The notes below the pieces were generated by a model, which worked only from the letters and a program-made list of their open reading frames with translations, searched no databases and was not told where the DNA came from. The position numbers were made by a program, and so were the translations under genes. Positions 7,556 through 15,851 of a stretch of DNA of 35,482 nt are shown one piece after another; the first letter of the stretch is position 1; each line of letters begins with the position of its first letter. Origin of the DNA: SHZI01 sp040080965 (GTDB lineage Bacteria > Pseudomonadota > Gammaproteobacteria > Steroidobacterales > GCA-2729495); NCBI GenBank assembly GCA_040080965.1, contig JBEBHH010000036.1, positions 1 to 35,482 of the forward strand, written 5' to 3'.

Positions 7556-8669
7556 CGGGGGTTGCGGATGCCGGGGCCGGAGCAAGGGCCGGTGGCAGGT
7601 CGGGCGGAAAAGGCGCCGTGGTCGCCGGCAAGGCACCCAGGCCCTGGCGCAGGAGCTCGGCCGTTGGCGTCAGCGTTGCCAGCGCGACCGGTTCGAACGG
7701 CGGAATGGTGAAGACCGGATGGGAAAGGGGCCGCTCCGTCAGCCGGGCGATCTCGGCAGCGGCACGCCGCTGGAAATGCCGGGACTGCAGCCGCAGGTTG
7801 ACGGCTTCTGGCAGGTACGCAATCCAGGCGAGGCCTATCTCCCGGGTGCGCGGCGCTGCCAGCACCGCACTGGCGGCGCTCCGCGCACGCACCTTGAGCC
7901 CGGCCAGGAATCCCGGCCTCGCCGCGGCGAACGGATCGATCGAGGGTGTCTCGAGCGTCAGGTCCACACCCGTCACCCCTGCCTCGTGCAGGAGCACGTC
8001 CCGCCAGGACCAGGCGGGAGTGGACACCAGGTCGTAGGTCCCCGGGGTTTCGGCGCCGCGCGCAATCTTCAGGATGGCATCCACGATCGTCACGACGTGA
8101 GTGACGTTGGACTTTAGCCGCCCCTCCTGCGGCACGATCAGGTTGCCCGTGCGCACCAGCCGGCGCAGCTCGTCGCGAACGCCCTGCAGCTCCCCGTAGA
8201 CGTGACCGAGCCGCAGCACCCAGGTGGCCTTGCCGGTGCGCCGGCTCGCACGCAGCGCGTCCTGCTCGCCCCGGAGCTTCTCCTTGCCGTAGGCGGTGCT
8301 GATCGGCGGGGTCCCCGCCGGGACGAAGTCGGGGCGCACAGCGAGCGTGCTGAAATAGATGATGCGGGCGCCCGGCAACGAGGCGGCCGCCGCGGCGTCG
8401 ATCAGCCGCCGGTTGGCCTCGCGGGCCTCCCGGGGCCGGCCAATCGCCAGGCTGAAATTCGCCACCAGCTCGCAGTCACCGAGCAGTGCCCGCGCCTCGA
8501 CGGGATCGGCGGCCCGCCCGTGCCGGCAGCGCAGCCCCCGGGCCCGCAGGAACGCGGAGCCCGACCGGTTGCGGCACACCGGCACCACTTCCACCCCCGG
8601 GACCCGGCTGAGCAGCAGGCACACCTCCGAGCCCACCTGGCCATTGGCGCCCAGCACCGCGATCTTCAT
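7548..8669 (-). CDS. NAD-dependent epimerase/dehydratase (extended SDR)
   Basis: Starting at ATG 8669 the 373-aa product begins MKIAVLGANGQVGSEVC with the Rossmann GxxGxxG at 7-13. It also contains the catalytic YxxxK (Tyr127, Lys131) preceded by YFSTLAV, as in extended short-chain dehydrogenases. These enzymes act on nucleotide-activated sugars (4-epimerases, 4,6-dehydratases, reductases). The C-terminal half (about residues 240-373) is long and ends in a Pro/Ala-rich tail, unlike the usual 310-330 aa length. Start choice: an upstream extension would run into the preceding gene, whereas ATG 8669 overlaps the preceding stop in an ATGA (8666-8669). The exact sugar reaction is unknown. Confidence 0.85.
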   Translation of the reverse strand: MKIAVLGANGQVGSEVCLLLSRVPGVEVVPVCRNRSGSAFLRARGLRCRHGRAADPVEARALLGDCELVANFSLAIGRPREAREANRRLIDAAAAASLPGARIIYFSTLAVRPDFVPAGTPPISTAYGKEKLRGEQDALRASRRTGKATWVLRLGHVYGELQGVRDELRRLVRTGNLIVPQEGRLKSNVTHVVTIVDAILKIARGAETPGTYDLVSTPAWSWRDVLLHEAGVTGVDLTLETPSIDPFAAARPGFLAGLKVRARSAASAVLAAPRTREIGLAWIAYLPEAVNLRLQSRHFQRRAAAEIARLTERPLSHPVFTIPPFEPVALATLTPTAELLRQGLGALPATTAPFPPDLPPALAPAPASATPDG

Positions 8670-9670
8670 AGGGGGCCCCTGGCGTGCGCGTAAAGGTCTT
8701 CCACCAGCGCGGTGACGCGCCGGCAGGTGCTGGCAGCGACCGGCGACGGGACGCCCGTGGCCAGGCCCTCCAGCAGCCAGCGCCACTCCAGGTAGAACGC
8801 CTGGTTGCTGGTGGTGGCGCCGCCGGCGGCTGGCACCAGCTCCACCCCGGCGGAGCGCGGGTCCCGGCCCGACAGCCGCACCGGCGCGCCCGGCGAGTTG
8901 CCGAAGCGGAGGCGCGCGTCGGGAAATTCGATCTCCACGTCGTTCTGCTGGGCGTCCAGCCAGCTGAAGACGTAGTCCAGCTCGATGGGCGCTCCGCGTC
9001 GGCCCGCCTCCGGGTACAGCAGCACCTTGGCCTCGGCCTTCCGGTCGGCGTGCCCGTCCAGCAGCATGCCCTGGCTGACGATCTCGTGGTCCGCCGCGCC
9101 GGTCAGGTGGAGCACCAGGTCGAGCGCGTGGCAGCCGAGCTCCAGCAGGATGCCGCCGCCGCCCGCGGCCGGGTCGTCGAAGTAGCTCTTGTCGGCGCCC
9201 GTCTTCGTGGTCCGTCCGCCTTCGGAGATGCGGATCCGCCCGGGTTGCCCGAGCCAGCCTTCCCGGAGGATCTGCCGGACCAGCAGGGTGGAGGCGTAGG
9301 TCCGGCGCATGAAGCCGCAGGCAATCCGGTGGGCGGGGAACTGCGCGACGATGCCGTCGTGCTCCTGCACGTTGCGGGCGAAGGGCTTCTCGACCAGTAC
9401 CGCGACGCCCAGCTTGGCGAGCACGGCGAGGTAACTGGCGCGGACGCCCACCGGAATCGCCAGCAGCACCGCGTCGCAGGCGCCGGCCACGTCGGGCACG
9501 GTGGCGACCGGCGCGTGGGGCACGCCGAAGGCCGCTGCCGTGGCAGCGGCGCGCGCGTCGTCCGCGTCAGCGACGAAGGCCACCTGCACGCCCGGCATGG
9601 AGGTCAGCACGGGCAGGTGGATCGTCCGCGCGATCACGCCGGTGCCGATCACGCCAATCCGGTGGGTCAT
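8666..9670 (-). CDS. Gfo/Idh/MocA family oxidoreductase
   Basis: The 334-aa product starts MTHRIGVIGTGVIARTIHLP with a Rossmann GxGxxA at residues 8-13. It has the family's EKPFA signature near residue 95 and a GGGILLELGCHALDLVLHLTG segment carrying the His and Asp residues typical of the active-site region. Length is normal for the family. ATG 9670 is chosen over a longer frame because it overlaps the upstream amidotransferase stop as ATGA (9667-9670) and has a GAGGG ribosome-binding site about nine bases upstream. Members oxidise or reduce sugars or nucleotide sugars with NAD(P). Its place between an amidotransferase and an SDR suggests synthesis of a modified (perhaps amino or uronic) sugar. 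Confidence 0.88.
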   Translation of the reverse strand: MTHRIGVIGTGVIARTIHLPVLTSMPGVQVAFVADADDARAAATAAAFGVPHAPVATVPDVAGACDAVLLAIPVGVRASYLAVLAKLGVAVLVEKPFARNVQEHDGIVAQFPAHRIACGFMRRTYASTLLVRQILREGWLGQPGRIRISEGGRTTKTGADKSYFDDPAAGGGGILLELGCHALDLVLHLTGAADHEIVSQGMLLDGHADRKAEAKVLLYPEAGRRGAPIELDYVFSWLDAQQNDVEIEFPDARLRFGNSPGAPVRLSGRDPRSAGVELVPAAGGATTSNQAFYLEWRWLLEGLATGVPSPVAASTCRRVTALVEDLYAHARGPL

Positions 9671-11535
9671 GCCGCGGCCCTCGCGTCGGGGCGCTGTGCG
9701 CGGACCCACAGCAGGTAGCAGCCCAGCGCGCCCCAGGCCCAGCGGGCCGACGGCCTGAGCGCGTCATAGCCGGCGCCGCCACCCAGAAGTTCCCGGGTGG
9801 CCGCGTGGCCGGTCCGGAGGCGCGCGTCCAGGGCCTGCACGTAGATGGCCACGGGGGCGTGGAAGCCGAGCTTCCAGCGCCGTTCCCGCACGGCGGGGGG
9901 CAGGATGTCCGCCACCGCGTGCCGGAGGCTGGCCTTGAGCCCGGCCGTGCCCACCCGCTCCGGCGGGGGCACGCCGAAGGCGGCCCGGATCACGCCGTCG
10001 TCCAGCAGCGGCACCCGGCCTTCGACGCCGTGGGCCAGGCCCATCCGGTCGCTGTGGAGCAGGAAGCGGGGGATGCACCAGGATTCGATGGCGCCGCGGA
10101 GCGCCGCGTTGGTGGCGCCGGCGCCGTCGTGCCGGTGCCAGGAGCCCCAGGCGTCCGCGCCGCCGCGGAAGGCGTCGCCTGCCTGCAGCCCGGCGGCCCG
10201 GGCATTGCGGAGCGCCGACAGGCCGTTCCGCACCCGCGCCGGCAGGGCGTGGTAGGCCGCCGCCGCCAGCGGCTGGGCAAACGCCCCGGGCCGGCCCAGC
10301 ACGTCGGGCGCCACCCGGACGGTCTGGCCGAAGGCGGCGAAGTCGCCCCGGCGCAGCAGGTCCAGCAGCAGCGGCCCGAAGAATGACACGTAGCCCACGA
10401 ACACCTCGTCGCCGCCGAGTCCGCTCAGCAGCACCTTCACGCCGTGGCGCGCGGCGTCCGCGGCCAGGCAGTACTCGGCGTAGCTCGAGAGGTCCGCGTA
10501 GGGCTCCTCCTGGTGCTCCACGTAATCGTCGAAGTTCCGCAGCAGGGCCTCCGGATTCGATGACACCCAGTGGACTTCGTGGGGGCTCCGCACGGCATCC
10601 AGCACGGCCTGCTGGTACTGCCGCTCGTCCTGCTCGGCGCGTTCGTCGTGATAGGCAAACAGGTGCAGCGTGGTGGTGTCCCCCCGGGCGATCCGGGCGC
10701 GGTCCGCGAGCGCGACCACGGTGGAGGAATCCAGTCCGCCCGACACCGTCGCGCCCAGCGGCACGTCGGACACCAGCTGCTCGTCGACCGCCCGGTCCAG
10801 CTCCCGGCGCACGTCGGCGGGCGTGGCCGGCGGTGGCGCCGCGTCGATGCGGTGGTAGCGGCGGACCTGCAGGGCGCGGCCGTCGAAGGCGCCCCAGTGG
10901 CCGGGTGGCAGGCTGTTCACGCCGGTGAGCAGGGTTTCGCCCGGCACGTCGTCGGTGCGTCCCATGGCGAGAAAGCGCAGCACGGCGTCGCGGTTCGGGG
11001 TCGCATCCACCCAGGGCAGCAGGAGCAGGGCCTTCTGTTCGGACGCCACGGCGAAGCGCGGGCCGGCCTGCGACCAGTACAGCGGCCGGATCCCGACCCG
11101 GTCCCGGGCCACGTACAGCTGGCGGTCCCGCGCCGACCACCAGAGGAAGGCGAACTGGCCGTGGATGCGCTCGAGCGCGGCGGGCATCCCCCAGCGCTCG
11201 AGGGCGTGCAGCAGGATCTCCGTGTCGCTGGAGCCGCGGAACGTGACGCCGCTGGCGCGGAGTTCATCGCGCAGCGCGTCGGCGCCGAACAGCTCGCCAT
11301 TGAAGGACAGCGTGCCGCCCGCGCCGGACATCGGCTGGGCACCCTGCTCGCCCAGGCCGCGGATGGCCAGGCGGCGGTGGCCCAGCACCAGGGGCACTGC
11401 CGGCGTGTCCGTGGCCGACCAGAGCCCCTCCCCGTCCGGGCCCCGGTGCGTCAGCGCATCCCGCATGCGCCGGGCGACGGCCTCGCGGCCCTCGAGGGGC
11501 AGCGACGGATCCCACAGACACATGATCCCGCACAT
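9667..11535 (-). CDS. asnB: Asparagine synthase-like glutamine amidotransferase
   Basis: A 622-aa class II amidotransferase. Met1-Cys2-Gly-Ile gives the glutaminase nucleophile Cys2 after Met removal. It also has RGPDGEG (31-37), a glutaminase domain to about 200, then the ATP-pyrophosphatase loop SGGLDSS (265-271) and GLGGDEVFVGY of the synthetase domain. In polysaccharide and exosortase loci such AsnB paralogues are thought to amidate a sugar (for example a uronic acid carboxylate) rather than aspartate. That is inference from context; free asparagine synthesis cannot be excluded from the motifs. It follows the CgeB-like gene by 28 bp and is translationally coupled to the next gene. Confidence 0.88.
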   Translation of the reverse strand: MCGIMCLWDPSLPLEGREAVARRMRDALTHRGPDGEGLWSATDTPAVPLVLGHRRLAIRGLGEQGAQPMSGAGGTLSFNGELFGADALRDELRASGVTFRGSSDTEILLHALERWGMPAALERIHGQFAFLWWSARDRQLYVARDRVGIRPLYWSQAGPRFAVASEQKALLLLPWVDATPNRDAVLRFLAMGRTDDVPGETLLTGVNSLPPGHWGAFDGRALQVRRYHRIDAAPPPATPADVRRELDRAVDEQLVSDVPLGATVSGGLDSSTVVALADRARIARGDTTTLHLFAYHDERAEQDERQYQQAVLDAVRSPHEVHWVSSNPEALLRNFDDYVEHQEEPYADLSSYAEYCLAADAARHGVKVLLSGLGGDEVFVGYVSFFGPLLLDLLRRGDFAAFGQTVRVAPDVLGRPGAFAQPLAAAAYHALPARVRNGLSALRNARAAGLQAGDAFRGGADAWGSWHRHDGAGATNAALRGAIESWCIPRFLLHSDRMGLAHGVEGRVPLLDDGVIRAAFGVPPPERVGTAGLKASLRHAVADILPPAVRERRWKLGFHAPVAIYVQALDARLRTGHAATRELLGGGAGYDALRPSARWAWGALGCYLLWVRAQRPDARAAA

Positions 11536-11563
11536 CTCGGAGCTGCCGGGCCCTAAGGCCCTG

Positions 11564-12670
11564 CTATTGGGCGCGAACCGCGAGCGCTTCCGGTTGCACC
11601 GGGAACGCCGCCGGCGGCCGCAGGCCGAGGGCCTCGAGGTGCGCCGTCCAGCGGTGCTCGTAGGTGTGCTCGGCGTGGGCGCGCAGGCGGGATTTCGCCG
11701 CCATGGCGGCCCGGCGCTCCGGCTGGCCGAGGAAGTAGTCGATGCGCTCGAGCATTTCCTTCTGGGTTTCGAAGTACGCGACTTCCGTCTCCGGGTCGAA
11801 GACGTCGCGGATGGCCGGCGTGTCGGTCAGCTGGAAGGCGCCGATGGCGGCGACTTCAAAGGTGCGCTTGTTGGTGCCGGCAATCTCGGCGTAGTGGTTC
11901 TGATTGAGGACGATCTTCGTGGCCAGCATCGCCTTGCACTTCTCGGGGCCACTCACGTAGCGGCCGGTGAAATGCCGGGTGGCGGGATGGGTGACCCAGG
12001 CCGGTGGCGGCGGGCCCCAGATCTTCATGTCCCGGCCGACGAGGGGACGCAGGCTCTCGTTGCGGAACAGGTAAGGATTGCCGGCCAGGGCGAGGTCGCA
12101 GCCGTAGAGGGCCTGGTCCTCCGCCGTGAGCGCCACCGTGTCATGTAGCTGGCGGTCGCAGGCCTGGGGCAGGTAATGCACGTGGGTCCAGCCGAGCTTG
12201 GCGCGAAACTTGTCGACGATGTAACGGTCCTTGAAGAACAGGGCGTCATAGTCGGCGGCGAAGAAGTAGCCGCGGCCGAAGTTGGCGATGTGGTCCGAGA
12301 AGACGCCGAACACCTTGCAGCTGCGGTTGCCGCCACGGAGTCCCTCCACCACGTGGGGCCGCAGGTCGCCGATCGGCGTGACGAGGACGAGGTCCGGCGC
12401 GAACTCGCGGGCGACCTTCAGCAGGCGGCCCTCGGAAAGCGCGAGGGGCTCCCGGGCCACCACCCGGGACACCAGCTTGGCGGCTTCGGACAATCGGCCG
12501 CTCCAGACGTGACCGAGCTTCCTGCCGACGGGCCCAAGCACGTCGAAGGGATCGACGACTTCCACCTCGTAGTGGGGCGACAGGGCCCGGCGATAGGAGT
12601 CGACCACGGAATCGTAGACGGCCTGGCCGACGAGAAGGACGCGCTGGCGGCCTGGGCTGGAAACACTCAT
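11564..12670 (-). CDS. CgeB-like glycosyltransferase (GT-B fold)
   Basis: The 368-aa product resembles CgeB/SpmB-like glycosyltransferases. It has an N-terminal strand QRVLLVGQAVYDSVVDSYRRAL, a central segment VFSDHIANF...DALFFKDRYIVDKFRAKLGW...YLPQACD, and a C-terminal part KIVLNQNHYAEIAGTNKRTFEVAAIGAFQLTD. The last matches the pattern of glycosyl-transferase group 1_2 domains, in which a cell-surface protein-like GT loops back to an ExxxxG region. It probably transfers a sugar to the growing repeat unit in the cytoplasm. The gene follows the FkbM methyltransferase by 17 bp. Donor and acceptor are not predictable. Confidence 0.75.
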   Translation of the reverse strand: MSVSSPGRQRVLLVGQAVYDSVVDSYRRALSPHYEVEVVDPFDVLGPVGRKLGHVWSGRLSEAAKLVSRVVAREPLALSEGRLLKVAREFAPDLVLVTPIGDLRPHVVEGLRGGNRSCKVFGVFSDHIANFGRGYFFAADYDALFFKDRYIVDKFRAKLGWTHVHYLPQACDRQLHDTVALTAEDQALYGCDLALAGNPYLFRNESLRPLVGRDMKIWGPPPPAWVTHPATRHFTGRYVSGPEKCKAMLATKIVLNQNHYAEIAGTNKRTFEVAAIGAFQLTDTPAIRDVFDPETEVAYFETQKEMLERIDYFLGQPERRAAMAAKSRLRAHAEHTYEHRWTAHLEALGLRPPAAFPVQPEALAVRAQ

Positions 12671-12687
12671 GTGCGGAGGAGAGTTTA

Positions 12688-13638
12688 CTAGCAGGACTGA
12701 TTGCGGCGGAACCGGACCCGCATTAATCGTTGGTAACCCGCCTTATGTCGTTCAGGGTGCAGCGCCAGCGTGTTGGTGGCCGGCGGCGTCTCGGTGCCGC
12801 GTGATATGCGTCTCAGTCCGCCGGGAAGCATGCCGTAGAGCTCGTACCCGAACTGGTCCTCGAACCAGGCCGGGACGTCGGCGAAGCGCACCCCTGCCCT
12901 GGCGAGGTGGGAGCCGTGGGTCTCGAAGACGACCGCCGGCGGCTGTGGTGCCGACAGCGTGCGCACCGCGCCCTCCAGGACCGCCATCTCGTAGCCCTCG
13001 ACGTCGATCTTCACCAGCGTAGGAGGTGGGCCGCCGCGGGCGGCGAGTTCATCATCCAGGGTGACCTGGGGCACGTCGACGGGCTGCAGCCTGGCAGCCT
13101 CCGTCGAGCCCGCCTCGGGCGGCACCGCCGACGTGAGGCCCGACGCATTGGGGACCACCCACAGCGTTACCGAGCCTGGCTGCTTGCCCAGCGCCTTCGG
13201 AATCACCGTCACGTTGTCGAGGTGATTCATGGCGATCACCGCATTCAGGTACGCGCGAGTCGCCGGCACGGGTTCATAGGCAAACACGCGCCCTGCCGGC
13301 CCGGTGAGCCGGGACGCCCAGCCGCTGTAGATGCCGATGTTCGCGCCGACATCCACGAACGTGGATCCGGGAGTGACGAAAGTCTCGAGCAACGGCGTAA
13401 GTGCCGGCGTTTCGTACTGGAGGAAGAAGAGGTCGACCCAGGAACCGTCTTCGGTCATCCGGGCATCGAAGACCAGCCCGGGGTCGATGGCGCCCAGGCC
13501 GATGACGCACCGGACGGGGTCGCGGGGTCGGGGGACGCCACGCAGGATTGCCGAACCCAGCCGGTCCCTACCGCGGAATTCAGGCAGGGCGCGCAGCCTG
13601 CCGGCGAGGCGCCATCTCCAGGAAACATTCACCGTCAC
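12688..13638 (-). CDS. FkbM family methyltransferase, copy 1
   Basis: A 316-aa SAM-dependent methyltransferase with the AdoMet loop VDVGANIGIYSG (95-106), acidic YEP after strand 2 (about 121-123) and KIDVEGYE (210-217), the FkbM hallmark. Family members O-methylate sugars or natural products, so a methyl decoration of the polysaccharide is likely. The frame opens with GTG (13638), with a second in-frame GTG two codons later; no in-frame ATG is nearby. A GGGGCGG stretch lies just upstream. This is the first gene of the leftward operon 13638-1 and sits 25 bp downstream of the predicted transcription start. Confidence 0.87.
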   Translation of the reverse strand: MTVNVSWRWRLAGRLRALPEFRGRDRLGSAILRGVPRPRDPVRCVIGLGAIDPGLVFDARMTEDGSWVDLFFLQYETPALTPLLETFVTPGSTFVDVGANIGIYSGWASRLTGPAGRVFAYEPVPATRAYLNAVIAMNHLDNVTVIPKALGKQPGSVTLWVVPNASGLTSAVPPEAGSTEAARLQPVDVPQVTLDDELAARGGPPPTLVKIDVEGYEMAVLEGAVRTLSAPQPPAVVFETHGSHLARAGVRFADVPAWFEDQFGYELYGMLPGGLRRISRGTETPPATNTLALHPERHKAGYQRLMRVRFRRNQSC

Positions 13639-13669
13639 GGCCGCCCCGTCGCCCGGCTGGGCGGCGTGT

Positions 13670-13698
13670 AATATAGCGGCCGCGGCAGGGAGCGTAAA
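13670..13698 (-). promoter_or_regulatory. Candidate sigma70 promoter for the leftward operon
   Basis: In the 64-bp gap between the divergent FkbM and flippase genes, the minus strand carries -35 TTTACG (13698-13693), a 17-bp spacer and -10 TATATT (13675-13670). These match the consensus at 4/6 and 5/6 in an otherwise very GC-rich stretch. Transcription would start near 13663, leaving about 25 nt of leader. The -35 box overlaps the region just upstream of the flippase ATG, so the two divergent genes may be co-regulated. Confidence 0.45.
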
Positions 13699-13702
13699 GC
13701 GG

Positions 13703-14980
13703 ATGATTGTCAGGGATGCGGCGTGGATCGCACTCGGTCAGGCAATCGTCGTCGTCGCAGGCCTCGCCGCCACCCGCGTGCTCACGACGCTCCTGCCCCC
13801 GGCCATCTACGGGCAGGTTTCGCTGGTGATGGGCCTCGGCGCCCTCGGCCTCAGCCTGCTTTGCACGCCCTTCCTCCAGGCCGCACTTCGCGCGTTCCCC
13901 GATGCCCGCAATGACGGCCAGGTCGGCGCGCTGCGGAAGCTGACCGCCTCCTTCCTCCGGCAGGGCCTGCTCGGCGTCACCGCCCTGATGGTTCTCGCCG
14001 GCGTCGCCTGGCCCTGGATCAGCAGCACGCCCGTGCCGCTGCTGGCCTTCATCGCGGCCGCCGGCTGGGTGGTGTGCGACGCCTGGCGCTCCTACGAGGC
14101 CGGGTTGCTGAACGGCGCGCGGCGCCAGAAGGAATTCGCCGCGCGCGCGTCGCTGGACGCAATCGCCCGGCCCGCGGCAGCGATCGGCCTCATCTGGTGG
14201 CTCGGTCCGGCAGCCCTGCACGCCGTGCTCGGCTTCGCCCTCGGCTCGGGCGCCGTCGGCCTGCTGCTCAGGCGCCGGACCGTGGGCGGCGAGCCGGGCA
14301 TCGACCCCGAACGGATCGCGGAGTGGTGCCGGGGCCGGAGGGAGTCCTTCCTGCGCTACGCGCTGCCGCTGATCCCCCTGGCGGCGCTGGTGTGGGTCAT
14401 GAGCATGAGTGACCGGTACTTCCTCGACGCCAGCTGGGGCAGCGAAGCGGTGGGACTGTACTGGGCGGCCTACGCCCTGGGCAGCCAGCCCTTCATCGCC
14501 GTGAACGGGCTCGTCCACAGTACGCTGCGTCCCGTGCTCTACGACGCGGTGGCCCGAGGCGACGCCGCGAAGGAGCAGCGCACACTGCGGGTCTGGATTC
14601 CGCTGGCGGCGGCCATCGCACTGACGGGCTTCGCCCTCATCACCGTACTCGCGGAACCGGTCTGCGCCCTGCTGCTCGGCCCCGAATACCGGTCTGCGGC
14701 GGAGCTGCTGCCCTGGATCGCCGGCGCCTACGCGCTGCAGATGGTCCAGCAGGCGTTCGAGATCATCCTGTTCGCGCACGGCCGCTCGAAGCGGCTCGTG
14801 CTGCTCCAGGCCCTGGCCGCCGCGGTGGCGGTTGCGCTGTACCTGCTCCTGATCCCGCGGCTGGGCGCGCTGGGCGCCGCCCTCGGCACCCTGGGCGCCA
14901 TGCTGGTGACCATGACGGCGGCGTGCTTCCTCTCGGGCGCGCCGCGGAAGCTGTTCGGACCGCTGCCCGCTTCGGTGTGA
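13703..14980 (+). CDS. Polysaccharide flippase (Wzx/MATE-like), copy 1
   Basis: From ATG 13703 the 425-aa protein starts MIVRDAAWIALGQAIVVVAGLAATRVLTTLLPPAIYGQ. This is the amphipathic first helix plus PxxYG pattern typical of Wzx-type oligosaccharide flippases, and about twelve hydrophobic segments follow to the C-terminus. A GCAGGGAG ribosome-binding site lies about ten bases before ATG. The open frame extends further upstream, but that part is antisense to the FkbM gene and low in hydrophobic residues. It would move lipid-linked repeat units to the periplasmic face. It is the only plus-strand gene between 1 and 30581, divergent from the FkbM gene and ending 4 bp from the convergent second FkbM gene. 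Confidence 0.85.
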   Translation: MIVRDAAWIALGQAIVVVAGLAATRVLTTLLPPAIYGQVSLVMGLGALGLSLLCTPFLQAALRAFPDARNDGQVGALRKLTASFLRQGLLGVTALMVLAGVAWPWISSTPVPLLAFIAAAGWVVCDAWRSYEAGLLNGARRQKEFAARASLDAIARPAAAIGLIWWLGPAALHAVLGFALGSGAVGLLLRRRTVGGEPGIDPERIAEWCRGRRESFLRYALPLIPLAALVWVMSMSDRYFLDASWGSEAVGLYWAAYALGSQPFIAVNGLVHSTLRPVLYDAVARGDAAKEQRTLRVWIPLAAAIALTGFALITVLAEPVCALLLGPEYRSAAELLPWIAGAYALQMVQQAFEIILFAHGRSKRLVLLQALAAAVAVALYLLLIPRLGALGAALGTLGAMLVTMTAACFLSGAPRKLFGPLPASV

Positions 14981-14984
14981 GCCT

Positions 14985-15851
14985 TCAGCGGGGCACGACG
15001 AAGTAGTCGCCCGTGGGCAGGTCCCCGGTCTCCGGTTGCAAGTTGGTGGTCCAGGTGAACAGCCGCGCCTGCGGCACCACGCGGAGCAATGCCACCGGAT
15101 AGGGAAACAGGGCCTGCAGGTCGCCCGCGGTCCGCACGTTCGCCCGGGTGCCCGCCCCGTACTCGAACCAGACGACCGGGCGGTGCCTCGCCAGGATGCC
15201 CTGGCAGCCGCGGAGCACCATCGGCTCGAAGCCCTGCACGTCGATCTTGATGGCATCGATGTCCGTGATGCCCTGCTCCGCCACGTAGGCATCGCCCGTG
15301 GCCACCCGGCACACGGCGATCTTGTGCAGCGGCAGGTCGTACTGCTGTTCGGTGGAGAACGTGCCGAGGCCGAAGTTCGACTTGTCGATGGAGTAGAACG
15401 GCAACTCGGCCTCAGCGTCGCCGAGCCCCACCTTGTGGAGCGTCACGTGACTGAAGGAGTTGAGCGCCATGTTGCGCTCGAAGGCGGCCCACAAGGCCGG
15501 ATTCGGCTCGAAGGTCTCCACGCGCCGGAAGAAGCGGGCGAAGCCGAGGCTGTGGGTGCCCACGTTGCCGCCCACATCCATGATCAGCCGGCGGCGTCCG
15601 GGCGGCACGACGCCCAGGAAGAGCTGGATGGCCTGCTCCTCGTACTGGCCGAAGAGGTACATCTGCCGGTCGATGTAGGACGCGAGCTCGCCGGCGAACG
15701 CCATCCCGTCGTTCTCGATGACGAAGGTCCCGCTGAGCCCCGGTGACACCAGCGTGTTCACGAGGCGCTGCCAGCCCCGAACGTGCCGGAGAAAGCGGAA
15801 CCGGCGGGCGAGCCGCGCGGGAATGGAGGCGGGGTGCTGGATGGAACTCAT
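14985..15851 (-). CDS. FkbM family methyltransferase, copy 2
   Basis: The 288-aa product contains the AdoMet-binding segment MDVGGNVGTHSLGF (91-104), FEPNP after the second strand (114-118) and the FkbM signature KIDVQGFE (202-209). It is only distantly similar to the copy at 12688-13638, so it is probably a different methyltransferase acting on another position or sugar rather than a recent duplicate. ATG 15851 is chosen because it overlaps the stop of the amidotransferase-GT4 fusion as ATGA (15848-15851); the upstream extension is antisense-like Arg/Pro/Gly-rich sequence. It is the last gene of the leftward block 30270-14985. Confidence 0.87.
   Translation of the reverse strand: MSSIQHPASIPARLARRFRFLRHVRGWQRLVNTLVSPGLSGTFVIENDGMAFAGELASYIDRQMYLFGQYEEQAIQLFLGVVPPGRRRLIMDVGGNVGTHSLGFARFFRRVETFEPNPALWAAFERNMALNSFSHVTLHKVGLGDAEAELPFYSIDKSNFGLGTFSTEQQYDLPLHKIAVCRVATGDAYVAEQGITDIDAIKIDVQGFEPMVLRGCQGILARHRPVVWFEYGAGTRANVRTAGDLQALFPYPVALLRVVPQARLFTWTTNLQPETGDLPTGDYFVVPR

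Noticed and set aside
13331..13702. Extension of the flippase frame upstream to 13331
   Set aside because: That part is antisense to the FkbM methyltransferase, is Arg/Ser/Pro-rich and polar, and flippase-like sequence begins at ATG 13703 with its own ribosome-binding site.
14089..14102. Another GCTCCTACGA match resembling a REP head
   Set aside because: It lies in an ordinary conserved coding stretch of the flippase (AWRSYEAG) with no palindrome next to it.
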